Shown: positions 27,201 through 35,383 of the stretch, in pieces | Numbering within the stretch: the first letter of the stretch is position 1 | How the letters are laid out: each line of letters starts with the position of its first letter | Source: CG-Epi1 sp964634895 | GTDB taxonomy: Archaea; Thermoplasmatota; Poseidoniia; MGIII; CG-Epi1 | Length of the DNA stretch: 47,418 nucleotides | Direction of reading: 5' to 3' | NCBI GenBank assembly: GCA_964634895.1 | Contig: CAZWJS010000007.1 | Coordinates: 1 to 47,418 of the forward strand | Made by a program: the position numbers and the translations under genes | The notes under the pieces: model-generated | What the model was told of the DNA's origin: nothing | What the model saw: only the letters and a program-made list of their open reading frames with translations | Database searches by the model: none

Positions 27201-27866
27201 TATGTAAGAAAACCTACATACATAGTAGAAGAGAATAATAATGTAACAATAAGCTGGAAAAGTGTGGAAGATGCAGAACAATATTTAATAGAATATAGAA
27301 AAGATTTAGCATCGAGCCAATGGACTGAAATTGAAACTTTGGAATATTCAAAAATCGCTTCAGATAATGAAATTAATTACAAAATTGTCAACCTTAGTCC
27401 TGGATATCACTATTACAGAATTACTTCTATTGATAGAATGGGATACACTAACAGTAATATGGAAGGGGATTTATTAGAAGTATTTATTGAAAATGAAATT
27501 ACCACAGTAGTTACAGAAGAAAATGATGACATCGTATTAAATCCATTTTACATCATACCTGCTGCAGCTTTATTACTTTTAACTGCATTAGGTACTTTTT
27601 ACTACATGAATAAAAATGAAAACGAGGAAGGCCTGATTACACCAGTTCTAGTACCATTAGAAGAGGCTAACCAAGAGGGAACAAACCTACATGAAGATGG
27701 CAAAGAAGATATTCAAGATACTTTCCGTTTGCTAGAAGGTAGTGAATTCTCAAGAGAAATAATCTTCATATGTGAAATAGGATGTCAAAAAGAATTTAAA
27801 GGTGATAAAAATGAGGACGAAATTATCTGTCCTAATTGTGGTATGATGGGTGATTCTCCACTATAG
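24234..27866 (+). CDS. Giant surface protein: duplicated jelly-roll-like module, FN3-like repeats, TM and cytoplasmic zinc ribbon (1210 aa)
   Basis: The signal peptide is residues 1-28 (TIFALCLISIICLAG). A module at about 40-220 (VDYNDSAWLFGAAPFGDRDY ... NEGKNVLAVYGRD ... QWLDVQL) is repeated at about 413-580 (LNFNDTEWRNANSPFGDDDV ... NQGNNIIASVVYN ... QWFDQEI). Between them lie two Ig-like stretches resembling CARDB/NEW3 domains. Several fibronectin-III-like repeats follow (STAPATEVMEQG, SWTLINEFN, WTEIETLEYS). A membrane helix at about 1105-1125 (YIIPAAALLLLTALGTFYY) precedes an acidic segment and a C-terminal zinc ribbon (CEIGC ... CPNCG, about 1178-1206) that must be cytoplasmic. There are many N-glycosylation sequons. 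It probably acts in adhesion or glycan/protein binding; no enzyme motif was seen. Confidence 0.85.
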   Translation: MKCLRILRTIFALCLISIICLAGQSISEPDPFIDNIAYSREGYEEVILVEDGRDNATFFKYLIIDDYSEAPENWSEVDYNDSAWLFGAAPFGDRDYNGVTPNTDWDTYRNDDGVDENLTILIRHSFYLYQEIILSAEFDAAFTNYCTPFLNGNQIFEEEGGNSHGMEYWNDDGNADVPKEMFNEGKNVLAVYGRDYVYGSGNQNRQWLDVQLKAEIFQKQTSPVIFGDTVTILIEGGNKGNISSDNVTINATANDTLIETLTYVSIPDDYISNIWIEWTPQMIGANRLDIEISCACNDSNVTNNQLVLNLTTQIYSLETLLDNETLIVNQTRTINTTIQLRNNGNLTDNVTLSNANPDLDDWSITFTPNNFNIEPEEIKNITILAEIPSNYDDGNYNLSFKVESQYNYLTTRTLLESGRDSLVNWKWINSTGEEELYDNTNWTKLNFNDTEWRNANSPFGDDDVGGIDYKTYWNGDNYAYFRHVVNITDIGLYQDGVMNINIATNNYGNHYINGIYVFGDIDGGGGHGAEYWNTNIQVYINYLNQGNNIIASVVYNPQNTQWFDQEIIITFPQANLWNYKSLTYNIPIHLDSTAPATEVMEQGFYRNTSTFEINWRDMSDSDDLEGYYIYYVEKVGTSLGEWTSIGFFTNNTFNFSGENGKIYRFKSIGMDNLGNLEYKSTYDTEILVDIDTPKSELWLTEGDIRYTNQSSVSINWKPNNTNDIQSYLIQYKKDNNESWTLINEFNTMDNLRFEPNEDGMLSFRSISIDYAGNMEVKNTSDVTITFDRMRPEIILNNSSPLTGRDGLILSIIYKSENLSNIQLQYANLKESTEDLSEWTNIEGEWVDDELFLDSQNLLNGYTYYFRAIPKDLANNTCSRNPYEFTATWTNKNISLPNYPLKPVLSSNILSNMKITVDENLDGNYTTSLQEYVGNDLKFMKPNQYWIDYQNAEVVFGNKDYGYLPPANSSIKFNYEAYDVSTTIDTKIPDYVRKPTYIVEENNNVTISWKSVEDAEQYLIEYRKDLASSQWTEIETLEYSKIASDNEINYKIVNLSPGYHYYRITSIDRMGYTNSNMEGDLLEVFIENEITTVVTEENDDIVLNPFYIIPAAALLLLTALGTFYYMNKNENEEGLITPVLVPLEEANQEGTNLHEDGKEDIQDTFRLLEGSEFSREIIFICEIGCQKEFKGDKNEDEIICPNCGMMGDSPL

Positions 27867-27903
27867 GAACAACTCTCTTTAATCTATACCGCTTTACAGG
27901 CTT

Positions 27904-29184
27904 ATGTCTTCAAGTTCAGAAGTACCAGGTTTTTACAAGAAAAAACCATCTGAAAGACTTGAATTTGTCAAAAAATTTGCAAATCTTTCTGATGAGGAAA
28001 CTAAAGCGATAGGTGGATATGGTGCGCTAGGGAAAGATACAGCGAATCGAATGATTGAAAATGTTGTTGGAACCTTCCCTCTGCCCTTAGGAATAGCTGC
28101 AAATTTTATGATTAACAAAAAAGATTACATGGTTCCAATGGCTCTAGAAGAACCTTCTGTCGTTGCTGCTGCAACTCACATGGCCAAAGGAACAAGAGCA
28201 ACAGGAGGAATTAAGGCTGATTCAGATGAACCAATTATGATTGGGCAAATCCAACTTGTTAACTTAAAAGAACCATTTAAAGCTAAAGAATTAATTTTGG
28301 AGAAAAAAGAAGAAATAATCGACTTAGCAAACCAACAAGATCCGATACTTGTTAAATTTGGAGGAGGCTGTAAAGGAATCGAAGTAAGAGTATTAGATTC
28401 TAAAACCGGCCCCATGGTCATAACTCATTTACTTGTTGATTGTAGAGACGCAATGGGTGCTAATGCAGTGAATACCATGGCTGAGGCTGTTGCCCCTAGA
28501 CTAGAAACCATTACTGGAGGTAGAGTTTACTTAAGAATAATCTCAAATTTAGCTATACATAGGAAAACTAGAGCAAGGGCAATTTGGCCAGCTGAATTCT
28601 TAGGAGGAGAAGAAGTTGTTGATGGTATAATTGAAGCGTTTGCCTTTGCATGTGCAGATCCATTCAGAGTAGCCACTCATAACAAAGGGATAATGAATGG
28701 AATAGATCCAGTTGTTATCGCCACTGGAAACGACTGGAGAGCAATTGAGGCTGGAGCTCATACATACGCTAGTTGGAAAGAAGGGCATGCCTCTTTTACA
28801 AATTGGAAAAAGACCGAAAATGGCGATTTAGAAGGAACTATTGAAATACCAATGGCTATAGGACTCGTGGGTGGAGCTACCTCTACACATCCTACAGCGA
28901 AAGCTTGCGTCAAGATTCTAGATGTAGCCATTCCAGGAGGAGCTGAAGAACTTGCACAAGTAATTTGTGCAGTAGGCTTGTGCCAAAACCTAGGAGCATT
29001 GAGAGCATTAGCTTCTGAAGGCATACAAAGAGGGCACATGGGTTTACATGCTAGAAATTTGGCAGTCCAGGCTGGAGCTGAAAAGAATGAAATTGACAAG
29101 CTGGCTGAAATGTTAAAGAGATCAGGAAAAGTTAGAGCTGACATGGCAGAAAAATTCCTTGCTGAAATTAGAGAAAATAAATGA
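27904..29184 (+). CDS. mvaA: HMG-CoA reductase, class II type (426 aa)
   Basis: The class II signature is ENVVGTFPLPLGIAANFMIN, with the catalytic Glu in ENVVG; class I enzymes read ENVIGYMPIPVGVAGP here. The NAD(P)-site segment DCRDAMGANAVNTM carries the catalytic Asp, and the C-terminal RGHMGLHARN the catalytic His. Length matches class II (about 425 aa). The enzyme reduces HMG-CoA to mevalonate, the committed step to archaeal isoprenoid lipids. Class II forms are established in Thermoplasmata and Archaeoglobus. A TATA-like TTTAATCTATA lies about 20 bases upstream. A 4-base overlap couples it to the dUTPase/Dcd gene. Confidence 0.94.
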   Translation: MSSSSEVPGFYKKKPSERLEFVKKFANLSDEETKAIGGYGALGKDTANRMIENVVGTFPLPLGIAANFMINKKDYMVPMALEEPSVVAAATHMAKGTRATGGIKADSDEPIMIGQIQLVNLKEPFKAKELILEKKEEIIDLANQQDPILVKFGGGCKGIEVRVLDSKTGPMVITHLLVDCRDAMGANAVNTMAEAVAPRLETITGGRVYLRIISNLAIHRKTRARAIWPAEFLGGEEVVDGIIEAFAFACADPFRVATHNKGIMNGIDPVVIATGNDWRAIEAGAHTYASWKEGHASFTNWKKTENGDLEGTIEIPMAIGLVGGATSTHPTAKACVKILDVAIPGGAEELAQVICAVGLCQNLGALRALASEGIQRGHMGLHARNLAVQAGAEKNEIDKLAEMLKRSGKVRADMAEKFLAEIRENK

Positions 29185-29660
29185 CTATCCTGTCGGATGA
29201 AGGTATACTCTCTGCATTAGATATAGGCGAATTAGAAATTGAACCATTTAACAATGACAACTTAACACCAAATGGTTATGATTTGACTGTAAAAGAAATA
29301 GAGATACCAAACGACTTAAAGTCTTTTGAAGGTAATCTAGAAATACCTCCGGGTAAAAGATTTGCTGTTTCAACAAAAGAAAGGATCTCATGTGGATCTA
29401 ATCTTTGCGCTCAATTATGGCTCAGAACAAGTTGGGCCAGAAAAGGAATCATTTGTAGTTTTGGTAAAATTGACTCGGGATTTGATGGAACATTAACACT
29501 ATTAGGTTTTAATTCGAGTGAAGATGGTGTTTCCATCAATATTGGTGATACATTTGCACAAATGACTTTTGAAATTATGTCAGGTCCTGCATCCACTCTC
29601 TATTCTGAAAGGAGTGGAAATTATCAAAACCAAAAAGGTGTCACTTGGTCGAGAGAATAA
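29181..29660 (+). CDS. dUTPase/dCTP deaminase superfamily protein lacking the deaminase Glu (159 aa)
   Basis: The family pattern is clear: LTPNGYDLTV near residue 30, LRTSWARKGI (the RSS-AR-G motif), GKIDSGFDGTLTLLGFNSS (the G-ID-GF-G motif) and GDTFAQMTFE (GDRIAQL). In dCTP deaminases the segment after ID-GF-G reads LEL or LEF, with the catalytic Glu; here it reads LTLLGFN, with Leu in that place. The Asp in KID, used by dUTPases, is kept. I therefore favour a dUTPase acting on dUTP to limit uracil in DNA over a deaminase. It overlaps HMG-CoA reductase by four bases and converges on the HAD gene with a 20-base overlap. Confidence 0.85.
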   Translation: MTILSDEGILSALDIGELEIEPFNNDNLTPNGYDLTVKEIEIPNDLKSFEGNLEIPPGKRFAVSTKERISCGSNLCAQLWLRTSWARKGIICSFGKIDSGFDGTLTLLGFNSSEDGVSINIGDTFAQMTFEIMSGPASTLYSERSGNYQNQKGVTWSRE

Positions 29661-30411
29661 GATTTGCCAATTCTGTAAATCCTTCACCCGAATCTTCTTC
29701 AGTAACATAAGTAGGTAGATAATCCATCATATCTGCATATTTACGAACTGAAGAAACTCCTACTGAAAAAGGAAAACAGCGAAACATTGGAGAATCATTT
29801 GGCGAATCGCCAATAAATATTGTTTCCTTTTTATCTATGTCAAAATTATTCAGAACATCTAAGGACATAGTCTCTTTGTTATAATCACCAAACCAAACAT
29901 TAACATGAATATCTGAAATCGCTGCATTAGCTCCTCTGTCCTCACAAAACTTAACTATGTCCATTGATACATTCATTGAAACTTCATGTTCTTCACTAAT
30001 GTCAATTGCAAGGTCCCAATGCCGAAAAGACTGATCTGAAGCCAAACTAAGAAAATTATATTTTGTGAGTAATTCTTGGAATAGTAAATTTAGTTTTGAT
30101 TGCTCTTTCATATGAGACACTGGAGGATGAAAAGTTTTCCTGTATATTTTATTGTTTTTCCTTGAATAGGAAAATGCTCCATTCTCTCCAACAACAGAAT
30201 CAACTGGCCACCAACGTGCAATGAGGTCACACCAACCTGCCGGCCTTCCTGTAACTGCTATAGTTTTGATATCGGCTAATCTTAGGCTTTCGAGACTCTG
30301 ATAAGTACTTGCCTTCAACCTACCTTTAGTTACAAATGTGCCATCTAAATCAAATAACAAACCGTTAATATTAGATAACACTTCAGTAGTCATCTCTGAC
30401 AACCATTTCAT
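29641..30411 (-). CDS. HAD-superfamily phosphatase, subfamily IIB (256 aa)
   Basis: Motif I is LLFDLDGTFV (catalytic Asp21 and Asp23), motif II is IAVTGRP, and motif IV is TIFIGDSPNDSPMF with the GDSxND acidic pair. The cap domain carries CDLIARWWPVDSVVGENGAF, a signature of the Cof/SPP-like IIB group, which dephosphorylates sugar phosphates or similar small molecules. The substrate is unknown. A TATA-like element (30431-30442) lies about 20 bases upstream. The next in-frame ATG, 18 bases in, is an alternative start. Confidence 0.85.
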   Translation of the reverse strand: MKWLSEMTTEVLSNINGLLFDLDGTFVTKGRLKASTYQSLESLRLADIKTIAVTGRPAGWCDLIARWWPVDSVVGENGAFSYSRKNNKIYRKTFHPPVSHMKEQSKLNLLFQELLTKYNFLSLASDQSFRHWDLAIDISEEHEVSMNVSMDIVKFCEDRGANAAISDIHVNVWFGDYNKETMSLDVLNNFDIDKKETIFIGDSPNDSPMFRCFPFSVGVSSVRKYADMMDYLPTYVTEEDSGEGFTELANLILSTK

Positions 30412-30430
30412 AATTATGTAACAAAACCTA

Positions 30431-30442
30431 CTTTTAAATATA
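30431..30442. promoter_or_regulatory. TATA-like element in the HAD/squalene-synthase-like divergent gap
   Basis: CTTTTAAATATA on the plus strand, TATATTTAAAAG on the minus. It lies 20 bases before the HAD start and 37 bases before the ATG at 30479. The latter gene also has an SD-like GAGGT, so its message probably has a short leader while the HAD message is leaderless. Confidence 0.5.
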
Positions 30443-30478
30443 CTTCGTCAATTTACGTAGCCCAAATAAGAGGTAAAG

Positions 30479-31495
30479 ATGCCATCACTGTACGGAGCCG
30501 TCAAGAGCAAAACTGGAGAAATACTTCAAGATAGCATGGAATATTGCAAAAGCGCTCTTCAGTCTGTATCGCGCTCATTTGCCTTGACTATACCGCTTGT
30601 TGAAGACAATATTTTAGCACCAATAATGGTAGGATATTTAGAAGCAAGAATATTAGACACATTTGAAGATGATATAGGTGTTAGAGAAATTACTTTAGAA
30701 GAAAGAATACACTCTATGAATCTATTAATGGAAGTACTTGAAAGTCCAAACAGCGATTCTGCAAAAGAAAAAGCCCAGATATTAGCAGATTCTGCAGATG
30801 AAATGGTAGCTAATCCTCATTACAGGGACTTAGTGAAAAATATGCAAAGGGTACTAACTGTGCATGAAAGTCTAGACCAAAAGACAAAAGATTGCATGAT
30901 TAAATGGCTAAAGGAAATGAACTATGGGATGCAAAAATTCCTTAAACAAGAAGTTTACTCCTTTGAAGATTTAAATGAATATTGCTATTATGTCGCAGGA
31001 ACTCCATCGGGTTTCCTAACAGAATTGATAAGAACCAGATCTAATAAATTATCTACTGAAAATTCTCAGACTTTACTTGATAATGAAAGAGATTTTGGAT
31101 TATTTTTACAGAAAGTAAATATCATTAGAGATTTTAGAGAAGATATTTTAGATAATGAAAAAATATTTTGGCCAGGTTTCTTATTTGAGAAAAATAGACT
31201 GACTCCTGCCGAACTCCTCAAGGAAGAAAACAAAGAAATCTCGATGGAAATATTAGATGCGATGCTCGATAATGCATGTAGACATATAGAACCTGTAAAA
31301 GCTTATTTGAACGCAATACCTGATGAATATGCTGGTTTTAGAGCTGGAGCTGCTGTAAACTTTGCTATGGGTGTTGGAACCTTGGACACAATGCGAGGAA
31401 ACGAAGAGGTATTCTTTGGAGAAAAACCAGTCAAAATTACTCATTCCGCTAGAGACTCAATATTGTCTGATCCTCTTGGATTTGTTTCTAACTGA
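30479..31495 (+). CDS. Squalene-synthase-like trans-isoprenyl diphosphate synthase (338 aa)
   Basis: The N-terminal SVSRSFALTIPLV and the first Asp-rich motif EARILDTFEDD (D60, D64) match squalene synthases (family pattern LRALDTVEDD) better than phytoene synthases. The second motif KVNIIRDFREDI is followed by KIFWPGFLF, equivalent to the RxFWP block, and YCYYVAGTPSGFLTELI is also squalene-synthase-like. Family members condense two FPP or GGPP molecules head to head and may reduce the product. The product could be squalene, dehydrosqualene or a C40 analogue. Most eukaryotic enzymes have a C-terminal membrane helix; none is seen here. No desaturase or cyclase is nearby. Confidence 0.87.
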   Translation: MPSLYGAVKSKTGEILQDSMEYCKSALQSVSRSFALTIPLVEDNILAPIMVGYLEARILDTFEDDIGVREITLEERIHSMNLLMEVLESPNSDSAKEKAQILADSADEMVANPHYRDLVKNMQRVLTVHESLDQKTKDCMIKWLKEMNYGMQKFLKQEVYSFEDLNEYCYYVAGTPSGFLTELIRTRSNKLSTENSQTLLDNERDFGLFLQKVNIIRDFREDILDNEKIFWPGFLFEKNRLTPAELLKEENKEISMEILDAMLDNACRHIEPVKAYLNAIPDEYAGFRAGAAVNFAMGVGTLDTMRGNEEVFFGEKPVKITHSARDSILSDPLGFVSN

Positions 31496-31527
31496 AATTT
31501 AATATTGCTTACTTAAATTAAGATACT

Positions 31528-34500
31528 ATGGCTAGAGCAATAATGCTGGCAACAATTTTACTTTGTCTTTCCATCTTTTTAGTAGAAGAAAGTGAGGCTG
31601 CACCTTCAAATGGAACCATTGAAGTAGCCTTCATACTTTCTGAATTCAGTAACCAAGAGTTCCAATCAGGTCATGATAAAGATTATTTTGAAAATTTAGC
31701 CTTTGGTGAGACAAATTCTGTTTGGGAATATTACGATGAAGTTTCAAGAGGTATGCTAAATATTGAAGGAGACGTTTATGGACCTTATGAATTAACTGGG
31801 AATGCCGAAGACTATGGTGAAGAAAACCTTAATTTTGTTAGTACTAGTGTTGATGCTGCAGATGATTATATAGATTATAGGAATTATGACGCTGTAGTAG
31901 TTATACATTCTGGACCTGGAGAAGAATCTAGCTCAAATGAAAATGACATATGGTCTATACATTGGCCTAGCGCTAACATTGCCACTGATGATGATGGATA
32001 TGTAATTAAGAGAATTACACAAGCTCCAGAATATCAAAGCACTAGTGCTGGAGAAAAGAATCCTCTAGGTGTTTGGTGCCATGAATTTGGACATGAACTA
32101 GGTCTTCCAGATTTATATGATACAGATGGCTCCTCGGCAGGCATAGGAGATTGGGGCATAATGGCATCAGGATCGTGGACAGATTACGGGGAAACTCCAG
32201 CCTACTTCAGTGCATGGTCAAGAATCTGGCTAGGGTGGATAGAACCAGTCATAATTACAGATGACATTAATAATCTGGAATTGGAACCAATCGAAAATAG
32301 TGGAAATGTATATCTCTTGCCAATTCCAGGAAATTGGTCCAGTTCTGATGAGTACTACCTCCTAGAAAACAGGCAACAAATTGGATATGACAGCCATTTG
32401 CCTGGTGAAGGAATGCTGATATGGCATATCGATGAAGATGTTCTTAATTCTAATTGGAATTCAAATAGCGTAAATAATGATGAAGATCATAAGGGAGTTG
32501 ATCTAGAAGAAGCTGATGGAGATGATGATCTTGATTCTAAAACAAATTATGGAGATAGTGAAGACCCTTACAACTCTGGGAGTTTTGCCAAAGACACTTA
32601 TCCCAATTCATTGGCTTACAATGGAACTGAATCTGGATGGAAAATAGAGAATATTGAAACAAGCGGTGACAATGTAATTATAGACATAAGCTTTCTTTCT
32701 AAGCCACATGCGGTTGCAGATGCTGATGAAGCTGTAATAACTGAAGGATCTGAATTACAATTTTATGGAAACGAATCCTGGGATGAGGATGGAAATATCG
32801 TTAATTTTACTTGGAACTTTGGAGATGGAAACTATGCCTATATTGATAATCCGACATATATTTTCACCGAAAACGGAAGTTATGATGTAGTTCTTACTGT
32901 ATGTGATAATAATGATTTATGCGATTCTATGACATTAAATATTTTTGTCAACAAGCCACCAATCGCTGTAGTTGAAATCTCAAATTTGACGGTTTTTCTA
33001 GGAGATAAAATTATATTTAATGCATCAGGCTCATATGATATAGATGGCAGCGTAGAATTCTACTACTGGAACTTTGATGACGGATATACCTCCAATCAAG
33101 CACAAACTGAACATGAATACAAAAATTCCGGTACTTATAACGTTTCACTTAAATTATTTGATGATTTAAATGACATTACGACTGTTTATTATTCAATTCT
33201 TGTTATAAATCAATTGCCTGTAGTAGCCTTTGAATTTAGCCCTGATACCGGAGACACAATGATAACGTTCAACTTCAATGATTTATCATACGACAATGAT
33301 GGAAATATTGAAGAGTGGGAATGGGATTTTGCTGATGGTACTGTATCTAATCTACAATCACCAAGTCACCAATTTAGTCTACCTGGTGCATATAATGTCA
33401 AGTTAACAGTATCAGATGACCAAGGAGGTGCTAACACAAGTAGCTCAATAATCATTGTTGATAATTCTCCACCAAATCCTGAAATAAGTATTGTTGACGG
33501 ATTTCTAACAGGATCAAACCAGTGGATGGTTGCTTCTGACAAACCTATAGAAATTGATGCTACCGTAACATTTGACAATGAAAATGATAATTTAACTTTC
33601 TACTGGACATTTGTGGATGAAGAACTTACTGGGGAAAAACAAAACTATATTTTTCCTGAAGGGGAAAATGAACTAACATTACGAGTTATAGATGAGAGAG
33701 GTGATGAAACCACTGAGACTTTTTCTATAATAGCTGAAAGTATACCTATATTGTTCTTAGACCAAGCAGAAATAGACCTTGTAGTTAATCAAAATATAAT
33801 ACTTGATGCAAAAAACAATTGGGGATTACTAAATCTTTACAAATGGGAAATTGTTGATGAAGATTTATTGGATGGAAGTGGAAAAGGTACACAAATTTAC
33901 AACCAAACTATACAAGAAAAAAATCTAAATATATCGTTTGAAAAATCAGGGAATTATAAATTATATGTATCAGGAAGGGATTCGGAATCAAATTTATGGA
34001 CCAAGGCATTCTCACAAATAATTACTGTTTATAATAACCCCAATGCTAAATTTGAATTCAATGAGGAAGTTAACGAAGGTGAATGGATTGTATTTGATGG
34101 AAAAAAATCTACTGGACTTGGAATTACTTTCAGTTGGACATTAGATGGAAAGCAAATAGCGGGAGAAAGTGAAATGATAGATATACTAATTGATACTGGA
34201 GGGAATCATACAGTAGGGTTAACTGTCAATCAAGACCCTGTTGGTAGCTCTTACATTCAAAAAGATTTTTATGCTAATTACAAACCAACAAGTATTTTGA
34301 GCACAAACCCATCTATTCCTAGATATGGTGAAGATTTTGAAGTCTATTTGGCTGCATACGATGTGGAAACTGACGCAACGATTGAATATCTAAATATCTC
34401 TGTTTATAATAACAATGGAAACAAAGCCTGGGGCCAACTATATCAAAATCAAGGCTCAAATTTCAATATAGTATTCGAAATGCAATACATTGGTGAAATC

Positions 34501-35001
34501 ATCGTGGACTACAAAATAGTTGATGAAGATGGTAACATAAAAGAAGCTTCAAAATCAGTCAATGTATTAGGTTGGGCTGATATTTATGTAGAATCATTTG
34601 AGATTAGTGGTGATAAAGAAAAAGGTAAAAAACAATCTATTTCAGTTACTTTGGCAAATTACAACGAGATTTACCAATCTGAACTATATAATGGCCAAAC
34701 AGCTGAAGGGACCCTAGAACTTTTGATAAACTCTGAAGTAATTCATACTTGGAAATACCAAATTAATCCAGCAGAATCAGAAGAATTTAAATTTGAATGG
34801 ACGGCTACAACTGGATATTATATATTTGAAGTTAAGGCAACTGTAATAGATGGGGAAACTATAATAGATAATAATGAAATGAATTTAACCGTTACCATCG
34901 AAGCCGAAAGGGAATCTGGATTCTTGAGTTCTCTTAATTCTCTAATTACTCTTACCACATTAATTATAATAGCAAATATTCTTCGTCGGAAGGCTAATTA
35001 A
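31528..35001 (+). CDS. Secreted M6-family metalloprotease with PKD repeats and C-terminal anchor (1157 aa)
   Basis: The signal peptide ends near residue 24 (SEA-AP). The zinc motif is HEFGHELGLPD (185-195), the extended metzincin-type HExxHxxGxxD, followed by GDWGIMASGSW with the Met-turn. This is the M6 (immune-inhibitor-A-like) protease arrangement. From about residue 392, three clear PKD domains follow (FTWNFGDGNY, YYWNFDDGYT, WEWDFADGTV), then more divergent Ig-like units. The C terminus has a hydrophobic helix (LNSLITLTTLIIIANIL) and a basic tail RRKAN, suggesting membrane attachment facing outward. It would degrade extracellular protein; the oligopeptidase and exporters in the window fit a peptide-using lifestyle. 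Confidence 0.92.
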   Translation: MARAIMLATILLCLSIFLVEESEAAPSNGTIEVAFILSEFSNQEFQSGHDKDYFENLAFGETNSVWEYYDEVSRGMLNIEGDVYGPYELTGNAEDYGEENLNFVSTSVDAADDYIDYRNYDAVVVIHSGPGEESSSNENDIWSIHWPSANIATDDDGYVIKRITQAPEYQSTSAGEKNPLGVWCHEFGHELGLPDLYDTDGSSAGIGDWGIMASGSWTDYGETPAYFSAWSRIWLGWIEPVIITDDINNLELEPIENSGNVYLLPIPGNWSSSDEYYLLENRQQIGYDSHLPGEGMLIWHIDEDVLNSNWNSNSVNNDEDHKGVDLEEADGDDDLDSKTNYGDSEDPYNSGSFAKDTYPNSLAYNGTESGWKIENIETSGDNVIIDISFLSKPHAVADADEAVITEGSELQFYGNESWDEDGNIVNFTWNFGDGNYAYIDNPTYIFTENGSYDVVLTVCDNNDLCDSMTLNIFVNKPPIAVVEISNLTVFLGDKIIFNASGSYDIDGSVEFYYWNFDDGYTSNQAQTEHEYKNSGTYNVSLKLFDDLNDITTVYYSILVINQLPVVAFEFSPDTGDTMITFNFNDLSYDNDGNIEEWEWDFADGTVSNLQSPSHQFSLPGAYNVKLTVSDDQGGANTSSSIIIVDNSPPNPEISIVDGFLTGSNQWMVASDKPIEIDATVTFDNENDNLTFYWTFVDEELTGEKQNYIFPEGENELTLRVIDERGDETTETFSIIAESIPILFLDQAEIDLVVNQNIILDAKNNWGLLNLYKWEIVDEDLLDGSGKGTQIYNQTIQEKNLNISFEKSGNYKLYVSGRDSESNLWTKAFSQIITVYNNPNAKFEFNEEVNEGEWIVFDGKKSTGLGITFSWTLDGKQIAGESEMIDILIDTGGNHTVGLTVNQDPVGSSYIQKDFYANYKPTSILSTNPSIPRYGEDFEVYLAAYDVETDATIEYLNISVYNNNGNKAWGQLYQNQGSNFNIVFEMQYIGEIIVDYKIVDEDGNIKEASKSVNVLGWADIYVESFEISGDKEKGKKQSISVTLANYNEIYQSELYNGQTAEGTLELLINSEVIHTWKYQINPAESEEFKFEWTATTGYYIFEVKATVIDGETIIDNNEMNLTVTIEAERESGFLSSLNSLITLTTLIIIANILRRKAN

Positions 35002-35021
35002 CTACAACTAAATGTTTCATT

Positions 35022-35378
35022 ATGTCATCAGCTCCGCCACAAATGAGAAGAATACCTGACGAACAATTTTTTGACCTAAGAAATTGGAGTGCAGATAAGG
35101 CAGAGGATTATGGTGGGAAGGCCTCAATGGTTGTTCATACCATGATGCTTACAAAACCTGAACAAATTAATCAGATTTCCACTGAATTACATGATGGCAA
35201 TATGGTTCTTATTGATTTTACACCTTTAGTCTCGGATCAAGAAAGTCTACACAAAATCTTGGCCGAATTAGAAAGAGCCGTTGCTGACGTTGATGGAGAC
35301 TTAGTAGGTGTAAGTCAGAAATGGATAATTGTGGCACCTAGTGGAGTAAGGGTTTCAAGAGAGAAACTGAAATTCTAA
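35022..35378 (+). CDS. sepF: Archaeal SepF, cell-division FtsZ anchor (118 aa)
   Basis: The SepF core fits residues 35-118: ASMVVHTMMLTKPEQINQIS, GNMVLIDFTPL, LERAVADVDGDLVGVSQKWI and IVAPSGVRVSREK, the pattern of COG1799/DUF552. In archaea SepF tethers FtsZ to the membrane at the division site. Known archaeal and bacterial SepFs begin with an amphipathic membrane helix, but here the N terminus (SSAPPQMRRIPDEQFF) does not look amphipathic. No FtsZ gene lies in the window. The next gene follows after five bases and is likely cotranscribed. Confidence 0.88.
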   Translation: MSSAPPQMRRIPDEQFFDLRNWSADKAEDYGGKASMVVHTMMLTKPEQINQISTELHDGNMVLIDFTPLVSDQESLHKILAELERAVADVDGDLVGVSQKWIIVAPSGVRVSREKLKF

Positions 35379-35383
35379 ATAAA

